Notes: generated from the sequence alone by a model not told the origin. A stretch of 64,000 bases of DNA from Ensifer sp. Root278 (GCF_001429285.1 NZ_LMJJ01000041.1:280630-344629); one strand, 5' to 3'. Shown: positions 30,008 through 38,857, numbered from the stretch's first letter. Made by a program: numbers and translations.

Positions 30008-30373
30008 TCAATGACGCGTTGGATTCAATGGCAACGTCAGTGCCGGCCCGCTTCTGACACCGAACTGCCTTCTGAATTGCCTCGACGCGCTGCCGTCGAA
30101 AAGCGACTGCGGCAGCGGTGAACCGATAGCCCATTTGTACTTCGCGTCCGAATCGTTGCTCAGCTTCTGGTGCATGATCGCGCTCAAGGGCAGGACATAT
30201 TCCGGCTTGCGCAGGCCCTTCTCGGAGTTGCCCAGCCATGTCAGGACGACGAGGATTTCGCCGCCGAGTTCGAGTGCGTCCAATGCCAGCTGCTTCCCGC
30301 CGACGGATGCGCGGACCGCCTGTTCGTGCAGCTTGAAGGTGCTGAGCTTCAGCTCGTTTTGCGGATCTGCCAT
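30008..30373 (-). CDS. Hypothetical protein, 121 aa
   Basis: I do not recognise this protein. It is soluble, with no signal peptide or membrane helix, and reads as mixed alpha/beta (ASVGGKQLALDALELGGEIL, VLTWLGNSEKGLRKPEYVLP). A GAGG lies six bases before ATG 30373 and residue choice looks natural. The C-terminal 25 residues are less protein-like. It is alone between the tRNA and a small membrane peptide gene on the same strand. Bases 29798-30007 show nothing further. Confidence 0.55.
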   Translation of the reverse strand: MADPQNELKLSTFKLHEQAVRASVGGKQLALDALELGGEILVVLTWLGNSEKGLRKPEYVLPLSAIMHQKLSNDSDAKYKWAIGSPLPQSLFDGSASRQFRRQFGVRSGPALTLPLNPTRH

Positions 30374-30489
30374 ATTTGCCTCGGCCCCTTTGGGAACATT
30401 GATAGACGTCTGTTTCGAGCGTTCGATTCGCTCGATCGGCGTTGCCTATCATAATCTCTCCGGCCGTTCATGGGGCGGCTGATCGATGC

Positions 30490-30523
30490 AAAAAGGCGCC
30501 GCCATCATCGATGGTAGCGCCTA
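30490..30523 (-). terminator. Intrinsic terminator of the 52-aa peptide gene
   Basis: On the minus strand a stem of AGGCGC 30494-30499 with GCGCCT 30517-30522, reinforced by CCAT/ATGG inside, is followed by five Ts (As at 30490-30494 on plus). Confidence 0.8.
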
Positions 30524-30606
30524 CAGATCGTTTTGCTCGAAGGAGGTGCAGACGGAGGAAAGCCAGTTCGACACGCTGCCTGACTTTCGCGGCCGGAACG
30601 AGGGCC

Positions 30607-30765
30607 TTAGTAGTGGATCGACGAAGTGATGGTCGAGTAGTCAGGCAGGTTGATATCGGCGATTTCGGCCGCCCGATATTGGGACAGGGCGAAGTGCATG
30701 ATGGCGATCACGGTGATCGAGAAGACCAGTACGGTGACGTTGACGCCGAAAGCGGTTTTGATCAT
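30607..30765 (-). CDS. 52-aa single-pass membrane peptide
   Basis: A short gene easily missed by length cutoffs. It encodes 52 residues: a hydrophobic helix at residues 5-26 (AFGVNVTVLVFSITVIAIMH) and a polar tail ending SSIHY. A consensus GGAGGA ribosome-binding site sits seven bases before ATG 30765 and a terminator lies 85 bases after the stop, so it is bounded like a real transcription unit. I do not recognise a family; small regulators of membrane complexes have this build. The following gap 30766-31080 contains nothing else I can support. Confidence 0.72.
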   Translation of the reverse strand: MIKTAFGVNVTVLVFSITVIAIMHFALSQYRAAEIADINLPDYSTITSSIHY

Positions 30766-31080
30766 GTCCGTGTCCTCCAAGCCCTGCGTTTGTTGACGTG
30801 TGTCGGTAGAAACCGTGACATAGAGACTATCGTGTGGCGTCAGCTGCGCTGTTCCCCGGGGAACATGAGATATGGTTACTGGAAACTTAATCGTCGTTGC
30901 CTGAAAAGCGCACCTGGCCGAACGGCTTGCGATCGGGGCGCCCTCAACTAGAGTGCGCGCGTCGTGCCGGATCGGATTCGGGACCGGACATCTTCACCAT
31001 CTGGCGTCCTGTGCGCTGCTTTGGCCCGGGCCTGAGCGCGGCAATCCCATCGGCGCCTCGTTTTTCAAAGTGATTGTTGC

Positions 31081-31521
31081 ATGACCATTTCCATTCGCCC
31101 CTCCCGTCCTGACGATTATCCGCGCACCTTCGAGATCTGGCGCGGCGCCGTGGTCGCCACGCACGACTTCCTGACGCCGGAGGACTTCGCTGCCATTGAG
31201 AGGATGGTTCGCGACCAGTATCTGCCGGCAGCCGAGTTCTGGATTGCGGCTGACGAAAACGATCAGGCGCTCGCCTTCATGGGCATGAGCGGGGCGCAGA
31301 TCGACTCGCTCTTCGTTCACGCGGAGGCGCGCAGCAGTGGCGTCGGCCGGCGGCTCGTCGAGCATGCGATGACGCTGCATCCGGTGTTGACGGTAGACGT
31401 CAACGAGCAGAATGCCTCTGGGGCCGGGTTCTATCAGCGCCTGGGGTTCGAAGTGATTGGGCGTTCGCCGGTCGACGATGCCGGCCGGCCCTATCCCTTG
31501 CTGCATTTGCGCCGGGGTTGA
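31081..31521 (+). CDS. GNAT acetyltransferase, YjaB/YafP-like
   Basis: A 146-aa GNAT protein: SIRPSRPDDYPRTFEIWRGA at the N-terminus, IDSLFVHAEARSSGVGRRLV with the acetyl-CoA loop (R-S-S-G-V-G), and the C-terminal VDVNEQNASGAGFYQRLGFE that marks the YafP/YjaB group. Substrate unknown; some relatives detoxify or protect against stress. It is convergent to hutD and separated from it by 21 bases. Confidence 0.88.
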   Translation: MTISIRPSRPDDYPRTFEIWRGAVVATHDFLTPEDFAAIERMVRDQYLPAAEFWIAADENDQALAFMGMSGAQIDSLFVHAEARSSGVGRRLVEHAMTLHPVLTVDVNEQNASGAGFYQRLGFEVIGRSPVDDAGRPYPLLHLRRG

Positions 31522-31542
31522 TTGGCGCAAGCCGGCGCCCGA

Positions 31543-32124
31543 TCAGGCGGCCGGCTTGTCGATAGTGATCACGAACACAACGGCTGAGGTCGTCGGCTCG
31601 ATCGTGACAGTGGCTGAGCCTTTGAGGATCGCCGTGTCGCCTGCTGCGAGGTCGGCTTGTCCCTCTGCCGCTGCCAAGCGCACGGCACCGCCATGGCAAA
31701 GGACGATGGTCGTGTCGGTTGTGCCGTCCACTGTCTGCGGATGGCCGATCGACAGGCGCTGGACCGTATGCGTAAGCTTGCCGCGCCGGGTCATGACGTT
31801 GAGGTCGACGATCGGACCGTCCACGAGCGTTGCTGATGTTGCGACATCGGCCGGGAAAGGCAGTGGTGCCGTCTCGCCGGTCATCAAAGCGGGCTCGCGC
31901 CCTTCGATCGTCAGCCGCATGCCTTTGCCCTGAAGGATCGAAAGCGTGCGGTCGATGCCGGGGAAGCTGGAGAAGGGGCCGTCGCTGGCCACAGTCGCCA
32001 TGCTTACGCGCCAGTCGAAATCGGCGAGCGAGGCGTTATCCGGGAAGACGGCGATCTCCACCGTCTCGCCGCCGCCGTTCTTCCACGGCATGCGCTTGTA
32101 GTTCTCCGCGCGCAGAATCTTCAT
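31543..32124 (-). CDS. hutD: HutD family protein
   Basis: A 193-aa cupin-like HutD protein with MPWKNGGGETVEIAVFP, FDWRVSMATVASDGPFSSFP and DRTLSILQGKGMRL, the family hallmarks. HutD occurs in hut operons and is thought to set an upper bound on histidine catabolism, perhaps by binding formylglutamate; no enzyme activity is proven. ATG 32124 overlaps the hutH stop by four bases (ATGA), so it is translationally coupled and last in the hutF-X-W-V-H-D operon. Confidence 0.92.
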   Translation of the reverse strand: MKILRAENYKRMPWKNGGGETVEIAVFPDNASLADFDWRVSMATVASDGPFSSFPGIDRTLSILQGKGMRLTIEGREPALMTGETAPLPFPADVATSATLVDGPIVDLNVMTRRGKLTHTVQRLSIGHPQTVDGTTDTTIVLCHGGAVRLAAAEGQADLAAGDTAILKGSATVTIEPTTSAVVFVITIDKPAA

Positions 32125-33602
32125 GGCGTGCTCTCTTCCATGAGTGCGCGCATGCGCGCGAAATCGCCATTCAGTGGCCGGTCGTCGGCATAGGTCGGGA
32201 TCGCCGCGCGGATACGGCGGTAGAGCCCGTCGGTGCGGGCGGCACGGCCGCGCGGCTGAAGGTCGTAGGCCTGGGATGCGGCCAGCAGTTCGATCGCGAG
32301 GATCGTCTCGAGGTTGTCGGCAATCGACAGCGCCTTCCAGGCGGCCGGCGTCGCATGGGTGAGGATGTCTTCCTGCAGCGCCGAGGTGATGCCGCCATCG
32401 AGGCTGGCGGGGGCGGCGAGGCGTCGGTTTTCGGCGGCAAGAGCTGCAGCCGTATACTGCGCGATCATGAAGCCGGAGGAGACGCCGCTGTCGCCGGCGA
32501 GAAACGCCGGCAGACGGCTCACGAGCGGATTGACGAGCCGGTCGATGCGGCGCTCGGAAATGGCGGCGACTTCGGCGACCGCGACCGCCAGGCTGTCCAT
32601 GGCAAGCCCGAGGGCAGCACCAACCGCATGGGCCTGCGAATGCACTTCCGGCGCCTCAGGGGTACCGGAAACGGCCGGGTTGTCGGTGAGGCTTGCAAGC
32701 TCCCGGTCGACGACTTCGGCAACCTGCTTCAGCACATCGCGGGCAGCGCCATGCACATGCGGCACGGCGCGAAGGCTCAAGGGGTCCTGCGTGCGGGTGC
32801 CTGCGGTTTCCGCAAGCATCGGGCTATCGGCAAGATAGGTGCGCAGCGACGCGCCGACCTCTTCGAGACCCTTGGAGCGGCGAAGCGCAAGCGGCACGGC
32901 GGCAAAGGCATTGGCCTGGCTGCCGAGGTTTTCATAGGTCATGGCGGCAGCCGCATCCGCCCAGTCGAACAGGCGGGCGGCACGGGAAAGCGTCAGCGCC
33001 GCGAGACCGGTGGCGCAGGGCGTGCCGTTGACGAGGCTCAGGCCCTCCTTGGCTTCCAATCGCAATGGCTTGAGGCCGACGCGGGCGAGGGCTTCTGCAC
33101 CGCCGATCTTGCCCTTGCCGTCGTCGACGCTTCCGTGGCCGATCAGCGCGAGGCCGATTGCGGCTGCATGGGTGAGATAACCGACCGAACCGCGCGAGGG
33201 GATGGCGGGGATAAGGTTGGCGTTGAGCAGACCCAAAAGCGCCTCGACAGTTTCGACGCGCACGCCGGAATAGCCGTGGGCGAAGTTGGCGATCTGGGCC
33301 GCCATGACCGCGCGCGCTTCCGGGCGGGGAAGCGGGTCCCCGACGCCGCAGGCGTGGCTGAGGATGATGTTGCGCGAGAGCGCTTGCTGGTTTTCGCGGT
33401 CGATGATGACATCGCAGAGCGCGCCGACGCCGGTGTTGATGCCGTAACCGCGGATACCGCGCTCGACCAGCGCATCGACAATGCGGCGCCCATTGACGAT
33501 GCGCCGCCGCGCGGCATCGGAAAGCGCGAGCGGTGCGCCATTGGCGACCGCCGCGATTTCCTGCCAGGTCAAAGGCGCGTCGAGGATTATGCTCTCACTC
33601 AT
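32121..33602 (-). CDS. hutH: Histidine ammonia-lyase family protein lacking the MIO triad (HutH2-like)
   Basis: A 493-aa member of the histidine/phenylalanine ammonia-lyase family by overall sequence: GYGINTGVGALCDV, NIILSHACGVGDPLP, LVNGTPCATGLAAL, LRAVPHVHGAARDV and SALQEDILTH. The cofactor-forming segment is abnormal. Canonical enzymes have GSVGASGDLAPL, in which Ala-Ser-Gly cyclises to MIO. Here residues 138-144 read GSVGYLT followed by HAAAIG, so no Ala-Ser-Gly is available. The frame is intact, so this is not a sequencing break by appearance. It may be a different or non-lyase activity. ATG 33602 overlaps hutV by eight bases. A second canonical hutH probably exists elsewhere. Confidence 0.88.
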   Translation of the reverse strand: MSESIILDAPLTWQEIAAVANGAPLALSDAARRRIVNGRRIVDALVERGIRGYGINTGVGALCDVIIDRENQQALSRNIILSHACGVGDPLPRPEARAVMAAQIANFAHGYSGVRVETVEALLGLLNANLIPAIPSRGSVGYLTHAAAIGLALIGHGSVDDGKGKIGGAEALARVGLKPLRLEAKEGLSLVNGTPCATGLAALTLSRAARLFDWADAAAAMTYENLGSQANAFAAVPLALRRSKGLEEVGASLRTYLADSPMLAETAGTRTQDPLSLRAVPHVHGAARDVLKQVAEVVDRELASLTDNPAVSGTPEAPEVHSQAHAVGAALGLAMDSLAVAVAEVAAISERRIDRLVNPLVSRLPAFLAGDSGVSSGFMIAQYTAAALAAENRRLAAPASLDGGITSALQEDILTHATPAAWKALSIADNLETILAIELLAASQAYDLQPRGRAARTDGLYRRIRAAIPTYADDRPLNGDFARMRALMEESTP

Positions 33603-34422
33603 GGGCTTCCGGCCGTCCCTGTCGGCGATGCACGAACCGGGCAACATAGTCGTTGGCCGGCCGCTCCAGGATATCGTCCGGCGTGCCGACCTGCACCACC
33701 TGTCCGTCCTTGAGGATGGCGATTTCCGAACCGATGCGCAGCGCCTCGTCGAGATCGTGGGTGATGAAGACGATGGTTTTCGACAGGTTCTGCTGCAGTT
33801 GCAGCAGCTGGTCCTGCATGTCGGCGCGGATCAGCGGGTCGAGGGCCGAGAAGGCCTCGTCCATCAGGATCACGTCGGTGTCGGCGGCGAGCGCCCGGGC
33901 AAGACCAACGCGCTGTTTCATGCCGCCAGAGAGCTGATGCGGGAACTTGGCGTCGTAGCCGGCAAGGCCGACCGTCTCGATCCACTTCATGCCGATGTCG
34001 CGGGCCTCAGCCTTCGGCAGGCCGCGCACGCGCTGACCGTAGACGACGTTCTGCAGCACGGTGCGGTGCGGCATCAGCGCAAAACTCTGGAACACCATGC
34101 TGACGCGGTGCATGCGGAAGGTGCGCAGCGCCTTGGCGTCAAGCGTCAGGATATTGCTGCCGTCGAACATCACCTCGCCGCTGGTCGGTTCGATCAGCCG
34201 GTTGATGTGGCGCACCAGCGTCGACTTGCCGGAGCCCGAAAGCCCCATGATCACGAAGATCTTGCCGGCGCCGATCGTCAGGCTGACATTGTTGAGGCCG
34301 ACGCTGCAGCCGGAGCGGGCGAGGATTTCGGACTTGTTGAGCCCTTCCTTGGCCATGGCGAGCGCGGCCTTGGAGTCCTGTCCGAAGATCTTGTAGACGT
34401 TGCGGATCTCGATATCAGCCAT
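33595..34422 (-). CDS. hutV: Histidine/betaine-type ABC transporter ATP-binding protein
   Basis: A 275-aa ATPase of the ProV/OpuAA group, which energises uptake of histidine, proline or betaines through the membrane subunit. Walker A MGLSGSGKST, signature LSGGMKQR, Walker B VILMDEAFSALD and the switch His (ITHDLDEA) are intact. The N-terminal extension with AMAKEGLNKSEILARSGCSV is typical of this group. It lacks the C-terminal CBS pair of E. coli ProV. It overlaps hutW by eight bases and hutH by eight bases. The gene set matches hutXWV of S. meliloti, described as a histidine transporter that also takes betaine and proline. Confidence 0.92.
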   Translation of the reverse strand: MADIEIRNVYKIFGQDSKAALAMAKEGLNKSEILARSGCSVGLNNVSLTIGAGKIFVIMGLSGSGKSTLVRHINRLIEPTSGEVMFDGSNILTLDAKALRTFRMHRVSMVFQSFALMPHRTVLQNVVYGQRVRGLPKAEARDIGMKWIETVGLAGYDAKFPHQLSGGMKQRVGLARALAADTDVILMDEAFSALDPLIRADMQDQLLQLQQNLSKTIVFITHDLDEALRIGSEIAILKDGQVVQVGTPDDILERPANDYVARFVHRRQGRPEAHE

Positions 34423-35272
34423 TGCGGGGATCCTCCGTCTGGCTCTTGCCGAAGCCTTGTGTGATGCGGTCGAGTACGATCGCGAGAATGACGATGCCGA
34501 TGCCGGCTTCCAGGCCCTTGCCGACGTCGAGCGTCTGAATGCCGTTCAGCACCTGCTCGCCGAGGCCGCGGGCGCCGATCATCGAGGCGACGACCACCAT
34601 CGACAGCGCCATCATGATTGTCTGGTTGAGGCCGGCCATGATCGTCGGGGTGGCGAGCGGCAGCTCGACGCCGAAGAGGATCTGGTTGGGGCTGCCGCCA
34701 AAGGCGGTCGCCGCTTCCACCACCTCATGGTCAACCTGGCGGATGCCGAGATCGGTAAGGCGAATGAGCGGCGGCACGGCATAGATGATGGTGGCGAGGA
34801 TCGCCGGCACCTTGCCGAGGCCGAAGAGCATCAGCGCCGGGATCAGGTAGACGAAGCTCGGCATCGTCTGCATGACGTCGAGCACCGGCAGGGTGATGTT
34901 GCGCATCACCCGGCTCTTGGCGACGAGAATGCCCATGGGCACGCCGATGACGACCGAGACGATCGTTGCCATCAGCATCAGCGCCAGCGTCTGCATCGTC
35001 AGGTCCCAGAGGCCGAGCACGCCGACGAAGAAGAGCAGGATACCGACGGCCACCGTCAGGGTCCAGCGCTTGGAGCTCTGCCAGGCAAGCGCCATGAAAA
35101 TCAGGATGACGACCCACCAGGGCAGGCCGCGCAGGATCCATTCGATGAACAGAACGGCTTTTAGAATGACGGCGCTGATCGCCTTGAAGACCCAGCCATA
35201 GCCGCTGACCAGCGCCTGGATGAAATCATTCACGGGTCCGCGAATGGAGAGATTGAGAGAATCCGGAAACAT
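34415..35272 (-). CDS. hutW: Histidine/betaine-type ABC transporter permease
   Basis: A 285-aa inner-membrane permease of the ProW/OpuAB type with about six helices (for example WWVVILIFMALAWQ, LALMLMATIVSVVIGVPMGI). The cytoplasmic EAA-like loop that contacts the ATPase reads VEAATAFGGSPNQILFGVEL. It forms the channel for the HutX-delivered substrate. Its end overlaps hutV; 141 bases separate it from hutX upstream. Confidence 0.92.
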   Translation of the reverse strand: MFPDSLNLSIRGPVNDFIQALVSGYGWVFKAISAVILKAVLFIEWILRGLPWWVVILIFMALAWQSSKRWTLTVAVGILLFFVGVLGLWDLTMQTLALMLMATIVSVVIGVPMGILVAKSRVMRNITLPVLDVMQTMPSFVYLIPALMLFGLGKVPAILATIIYAVPPLIRLTDLGIRQVDHEVVEAATAFGGSPNQILFGVELPLATPTIMAGLNQTIMMALSMVVVASMIGARGLGEQVLNGIQTLDVGKGLEAGIGIVILAIVLDRITQGFGKSQTEDPRNG

Positions 35273-35413
35273 CGGACGCGTTCCTTGCTCGGGCTGCCAG
35301 CGGACACGGTGAGCCGCCGACGGCGCTTGCCTCGGGTATTGTGGCCAACCGCCAGCTCAAGCTCACGCGCGCATTGGATGCAGCGACAAGCCCGAGCTGG
35401 CGATGGGTCGCGA

Positions 35414-36448
35414 TTACTTCAGGCTGGCTTCGATCTTGCCGCGGGCTTCGTCCGAAACCCACTTGCCCCAGACGTCGGCCTTGGTCTTCAGGAATTCGGC
35501 GGCGGCTGCCGTCGCGTCGACCTTGTTGTCGGCCATGTAGGCGAGGCTGCCGTTGACGGCTTCGAGCGGGAAGGTCGCCTTTTCGAGGATCGCGACGATC
35601 TCCGGCGCTTCCTGAGCGAAGGTGCTGTTGACGCCGTAGGAGACGTCGACCGACGGGAAGGCGCAGCCCTCATCGCGCTTGCCGTTGGCGCTCGAAAGCT
35701 CCTTCCAGCAGGCTTCGCTATAGGCCGGCTCTTCGAGCTGGACGAGCTTGAACTTGCCCATGATCGCGGTCGGCGACCAGTAGTAGAAGAGGATCGGCTC
35801 GCCCTGGAGATAGGCGGACGTGATGGCGGAATCGAGCGCAGTGCCGGTGCCCGGACGGAAGTTCACATAGGTCTCGCCGAGCTTGTAGGCTTCAAGCTTG
35901 GCGGAGCTCACGCCCTCGCAGGTCCAGCCCGATGGGCAATTCAGGAAGCGGCCCTTGGTCGGCTCTTCCGGATCGGCGAAGAGCTCGACGATCTTGGGGT
36001 CGGAAAGCTGCGACACGTTCTTCAGGTCCGGAGCCTTGGCTTCGAGATTGCGGGAGGCATCGCCCTTGACCACGTATTCCGGCACGAACCAGCCTTCGCT
36101 GGCGCCGACGAAGGTCTTGCCGACGGCGACGACCTTCTTTTCTTCCACGGCCTTGTTCCAGACGTCCGAACGGCCGAGCCATTCCTCGGCGAAGATCTGC
36201 ACGTCGTTGTTGGCGGTCGCCTGTTCCAGCGTCACCGAGTTGCCGGGGATCGAATCCACCTGGCAGTCGTAGCCCTTGGCAAGAATGGTCTTCATCACTT
36301 CGGTGATGAAGGCGCCGCTTTCCCAGTCGATGCCGGCGAACATGACGGTCTTGCCGTCGCCGCAATAGGAGGCGCTGGCGCTGCCGGTGGAAGCCGCGAG
36401 CACGAGGCCGGTGGCGGCAAGGGTGAGTTTCAATTTGCTGATCGACAT
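35414..36448 (-). CDS. hutX: Histidine/betaine-type ABC transporter substrate-binding protein
   Basis: Periplasmic binding protein of the OpuAC/ProX-like cluster, 344 aa. A signal peptide (KLKLTLAATGLVLAASTGSA) is followed by CGDGKTVMFAGIDWESGAFI, a typical N-lobe, and by WLGRSDVWNKAVEEKKVVAV and FYYWSPTAIMGKFKLVQLEE, which line the ligand cleft in this family. ATG 36448 starts the signal peptide; frames above run into hutF. It lies 35 bases after hutF and is the first transporter gene. Confidence 0.92.
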   Translation of the reverse strand: MSISKLKLTLAATGLVLAASTGSASASYCGDGKTVMFAGIDWESGAFITEVMKTILAKGYDCQVDSIPGNSVTLEQATANNDVQIFAEEWLGRSDVWNKAVEEKKVVAVGKTFVGASEGWFVPEYVVKGDASRNLEAKAPDLKNVSQLSDPKIVELFADPEEPTKGRFLNCPSGWTCEGVSSAKLEAYKLGETYVNFRPGTGTALDSAITSAYLQGEPILFYYWSPTAIMGKFKLVQLEEPAYSEACWKELSSANGKRDEGCAFPSVDVSYGVNSTFAQEAPEIVAILEKATFPLEAVNGSLAYMADNKVDATAAAAEFLKTKADVWGKWVSDEARGKIEASLK

Positions 36449-36483
36449 TAAGCTGTTCCCTGTTTTGATTTTGGCTTCTGTTA

Positions 36484-37860
36484 CTATTTCAGTTTCATCA
36501 GCACCCGCGCGAAGGCGCGGTCGATATCGTCCTCCCGGTCGTGGCGTCCGTTCCGGATCTTCCACTCGCCCGCGACCATGACGTCGCGGACGCTCTCGCC
36601 GCCGAGCGCAAAGAGCCAGCGGTCGAGGATCTGGTTGTCGCTGGCGGCGGCGATGTAGGGATTGTCGCCGTCGAGCACGACGAAATCGGCGCGTGCGCCG
36701 ACAGCGATGCCTGACGTCTTCTGGCCGGCCGCCTGGGCGCCGCCCTTGTGGGCAGCGTCGAAGATGGTCCGGCCGATCGAGGCGCCGGGGCCGGAGGCCA
36801 GCCGGTTGCGGCGGCGGTCGCGCAGGCGCTGGCCGTATTCGAGCAGGCGCAGTTCCTCGGCGACGCTGGTCGCCACATGGCTATCGGTGCCGACGCCGAA
36901 GATGCCGCCTTCGGCCATGAAGTCGACCGCCGGGAAGATGCCGTCGCCGAGATTGGCTTCGGTCGCGGGGCAGAGACCGGCGACCGCACCGGAGCGCGCC
37001 AGACGCTGCCGTTCGTCGTCGGTCAGATGCGTGGCGTGGATTGCGCACCAGCGCTCGTTGACGGGCATTTCGTCAAGCAGCCACTGAACCGGACGACGGC
37101 CACTCCAGGCGAGGCTGTCGTCGACTTCCTTGGTCTGCTCGGCAACATGGATATGGATCGGCCCTCTTACGGGCGCTGCATCGAGGATCGTGCGCATTTC
37201 TTCGGGCGTCGCCGCACGCAGCGAATGAATGGCGTAGCCGAGCGTATGGCCGGCCTCGCGGCAAAGAGGCTCAAGGCGCTGGAGCAGGGCCAGGAAACGA
37301 TCCGGATCATGCAGGAACGGCCGCTGGCCGGGATTGGGGTCGACGCCGCCGAAATTGGCGTGCGCGTAAAAGACCGGCAGATGGGTGAGGCCGATGCCGG
37401 TCGTGCGGGCCGCGGCGAGAATACGCAGCGACATCTCGGCCGGATCGGCATAGGGCGTGCCGTCGGCCTGATGGTGCAGGTAGTGGAACTCGGCGACGTG
37501 GCCGAAGCCGCCCTTCAGCATCTCCATGTAGAGCTTGGCGGCGATCGCCTCGACATCATCAGGGTTCACCAGCCCGACGGTACGGTACATTTCTTCCCGC
37601 CAGGTCCAGAAGCTGTCGTCGCCGCTGCCGGCGACCTCGGCGAGGCCCGCCATGGCGCGCTGGAAGGCGTGGGAATGCAGGTTGGCGACGGCGGGAACCA
37701 GCGGACCAGCGACGCGTTCGTCGCCATCGGCGATCGACTGATCGATCTCGATGGAGACGATCCCGCCTGATGCGTCAAGCGCAATGGCGACATTCTGCGC
37801 CCAGCCTGTCGGCAGAAGCGCATGGTCGGCGAAGAGCCGGTTGACGGGAAAAGTTGCCAT
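36484..37860 (-). CDS. hutF: Formimidoylglutamate deiminase HutF
   Basis: Zinc amidohydrolase of 458 aa that converts N-formimino-L-glutamate to N-formyl-L-glutamate and ammonia, step four of the five-step histidine route. The metal site begins NLHSHAFQRAMAG, followed by the FWTWREEMYR block specific for HutF, HVAEQTKEVD, CAIHATHLT and GVGTDSHVA. It is first in the hut operon and divergent from hutC. hutU, hutI and hutG are absent from the window and must lie elsewhere if the pathway is complete. Confidence 0.94.
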   Translation of the reverse strand: MATFPVNRLFADHALLPTGWAQNVAIALDASGGIVSIEIDQSIADGDERVAGPLVPAVANLHSHAFQRAMAGLAEVAGSGDDSFWTWREEMYRTVGLVNPDDVEAIAAKLYMEMLKGGFGHVAEFHYLHHQADGTPYADPAEMSLRILAAARTTGIGLTHLPVFYAHANFGGVDPNPGQRPFLHDPDRFLALLQRLEPLCREAGHTLGYAIHSLRAATPEEMRTILDAAPVRGPIHIHVAEQTKEVDDSLAWSGRRPVQWLLDEMPVNERWCAIHATHLTDDERQRLARSGAVAGLCPATEANLGDGIFPAVDFMAEGGIFGVGTDSHVATSVAEELRLLEYGQRLRDRRRNRLASGPGASIGRTIFDAAHKGGAQAAGQKTSGIAVGARADFVVLDGDNPYIAAASDNQILDRWLFALGGESVRDVMVAGEWKIRNGRHDREDDIDRAFARVLMKLK

Positions 37861-37871
37861 GGTGCGATTTT

Positions 37872-37896
37872 CCTGTACGTAGTTGTATATGGAACT
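37872..37896. promoter_or_regulatory. Candidate HutC operator between hutF and hutC
   Basis: CTGTACGTA at 37873-37881 and the partial palindrome GTTGTATATGGAAC at 37882-37895 resemble known HutC sites built around TGTAtaTACA. The position, 13-35 bases before hutF and 130 before hutC, suits repression of both. Confidence 0.45.
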
Positions 37897-38025
37897 ATAG
37901 ATATTTTACGGTGGCGCGCAAGCGCGAAATGAACGAAAAGAATCATTGTCGAATACGCATGATTTGTTCGGCATCCTGGAAAGGCGGGGTTTGAGTTGAT
38001 GACAGCGCTTGGAAGAAGGAACGAA

Positions 38026-38742
38026 ATGACCGCATTCGAAGACGGACCGGTGCCGCGCTACGAAGCGGTCAAGCAGTTCATCCGCAGCCGCATCGAGAGC
38101 GGCGAGTGGCCGGCTCACCATCGCATTCCCTCGGAAAACGAGATCGTCGCCGATCTCCGCGTCAGCCGCATGACCGCCAACCGGGCGCTTCGAGAGTTGG
38201 CAAGCGAGGGCGCGATCACCCGTGTTCAGGGCGTAGGGTCGTTCGTTGCGGCTCACAAGGGCAGTACCGCGCTGCTTGAAGTGCGCAATATCGCCGACGA
38301 AATCCGCGAGCGCGGCCACGCGCACACCTCGCGCATGACGCTGATGCAGGAAGAGGTCGCGCCGTCGGACATTGGCTATGCGCTCGGGCTCGTGACCGGT
38401 GCGCGCGTCTTCCATTCGATCATGGTGCATTCGGAAAACGGGCTGCCGATCCAGATCGAAGATCGTTTCGTCAATCCGGCGATCTGCCCACGTTATATGG
38501 AGCAGGATTTCCAGACGATGACGCCGAACGCCTATCTGACTGCGGTCGCGCCCATCACGCGCACCGAACAGATCGTCGAGGCGGTGTCGCCGCAGCCGTG
38601 GGAATGCAAGCTGCTCGGCATCGACCGCAACGAACCATGCCTGATGATCCGGCGCCGTACCTGGTCGGAGACAGCCAATGTGACGACGGCGCGCCTGCTT
38701 TATCCCGGCACGCGCTATCGCCTTGAGGGCATGTCGCAGTAG
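38026..38742 (+). CDS. hutC: Histidine utilisation repressor HutC (GntR/HutC family)
   Basis: A 238-aa repressor, expected to release DNA on binding urocanate. The N-terminal winged helix (YEAVKQFIRSRIESGEWPAH, RIPSENEIVADLRVSRMTAN, RALRELASEGAI) is of the GntR type. The C-terminal UTRA ligand domain includes IQIEDRFVNPAICPRY and is typical of HutC. ATG 38026 is chosen because AAGGA lies five bases upstream; ATG 37999 or TTG 37996 would add nine or ten residues. Divergent from the hut operon. Confidence 0.92.
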   Translation: MTAFEDGPVPRYEAVKQFIRSRIESGEWPAHHRIPSENEIVADLRVSRMTANRALRELASEGAITRVQGVGSFVAAHKGSTALLEVRNIADEIRERGHAHTSRMTLMQEEVAPSDIGYALGLVTGARVFHSIMVHSENGLPIQIEDRFVNPAICPRYMEQDFQTMTPNAYLTAVAPITRTEQIVEAVSPQPWECKLLGIDRNEPCLMIRRRTWSETANVTTARLLYPGTRYRLEGMSQ

Positions 38743-38857
38743 ATCGGGATTGGGGCTTCCGCAGAAAACCGCACATCTTTTCCTCATCCCGCTCTAATCT
38801 CGACAATATTCCGGTCGATTCGGAGGATCGACCGCCGAGTGGGAGGATGACGAGACC

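Noticed and set aside
30442-30951. 169-codon plus-strand frame
   Set aside because: Overlaps a better-supported 52-aa minus-strand gene with ribosome-binding site and terminator; its product is Arg-rich with no domain.
31830-33713. 627-codon plus-strand frame opposite hutD/hutH/hutV
   Set aside because: Antisense shadow of the hut operon.
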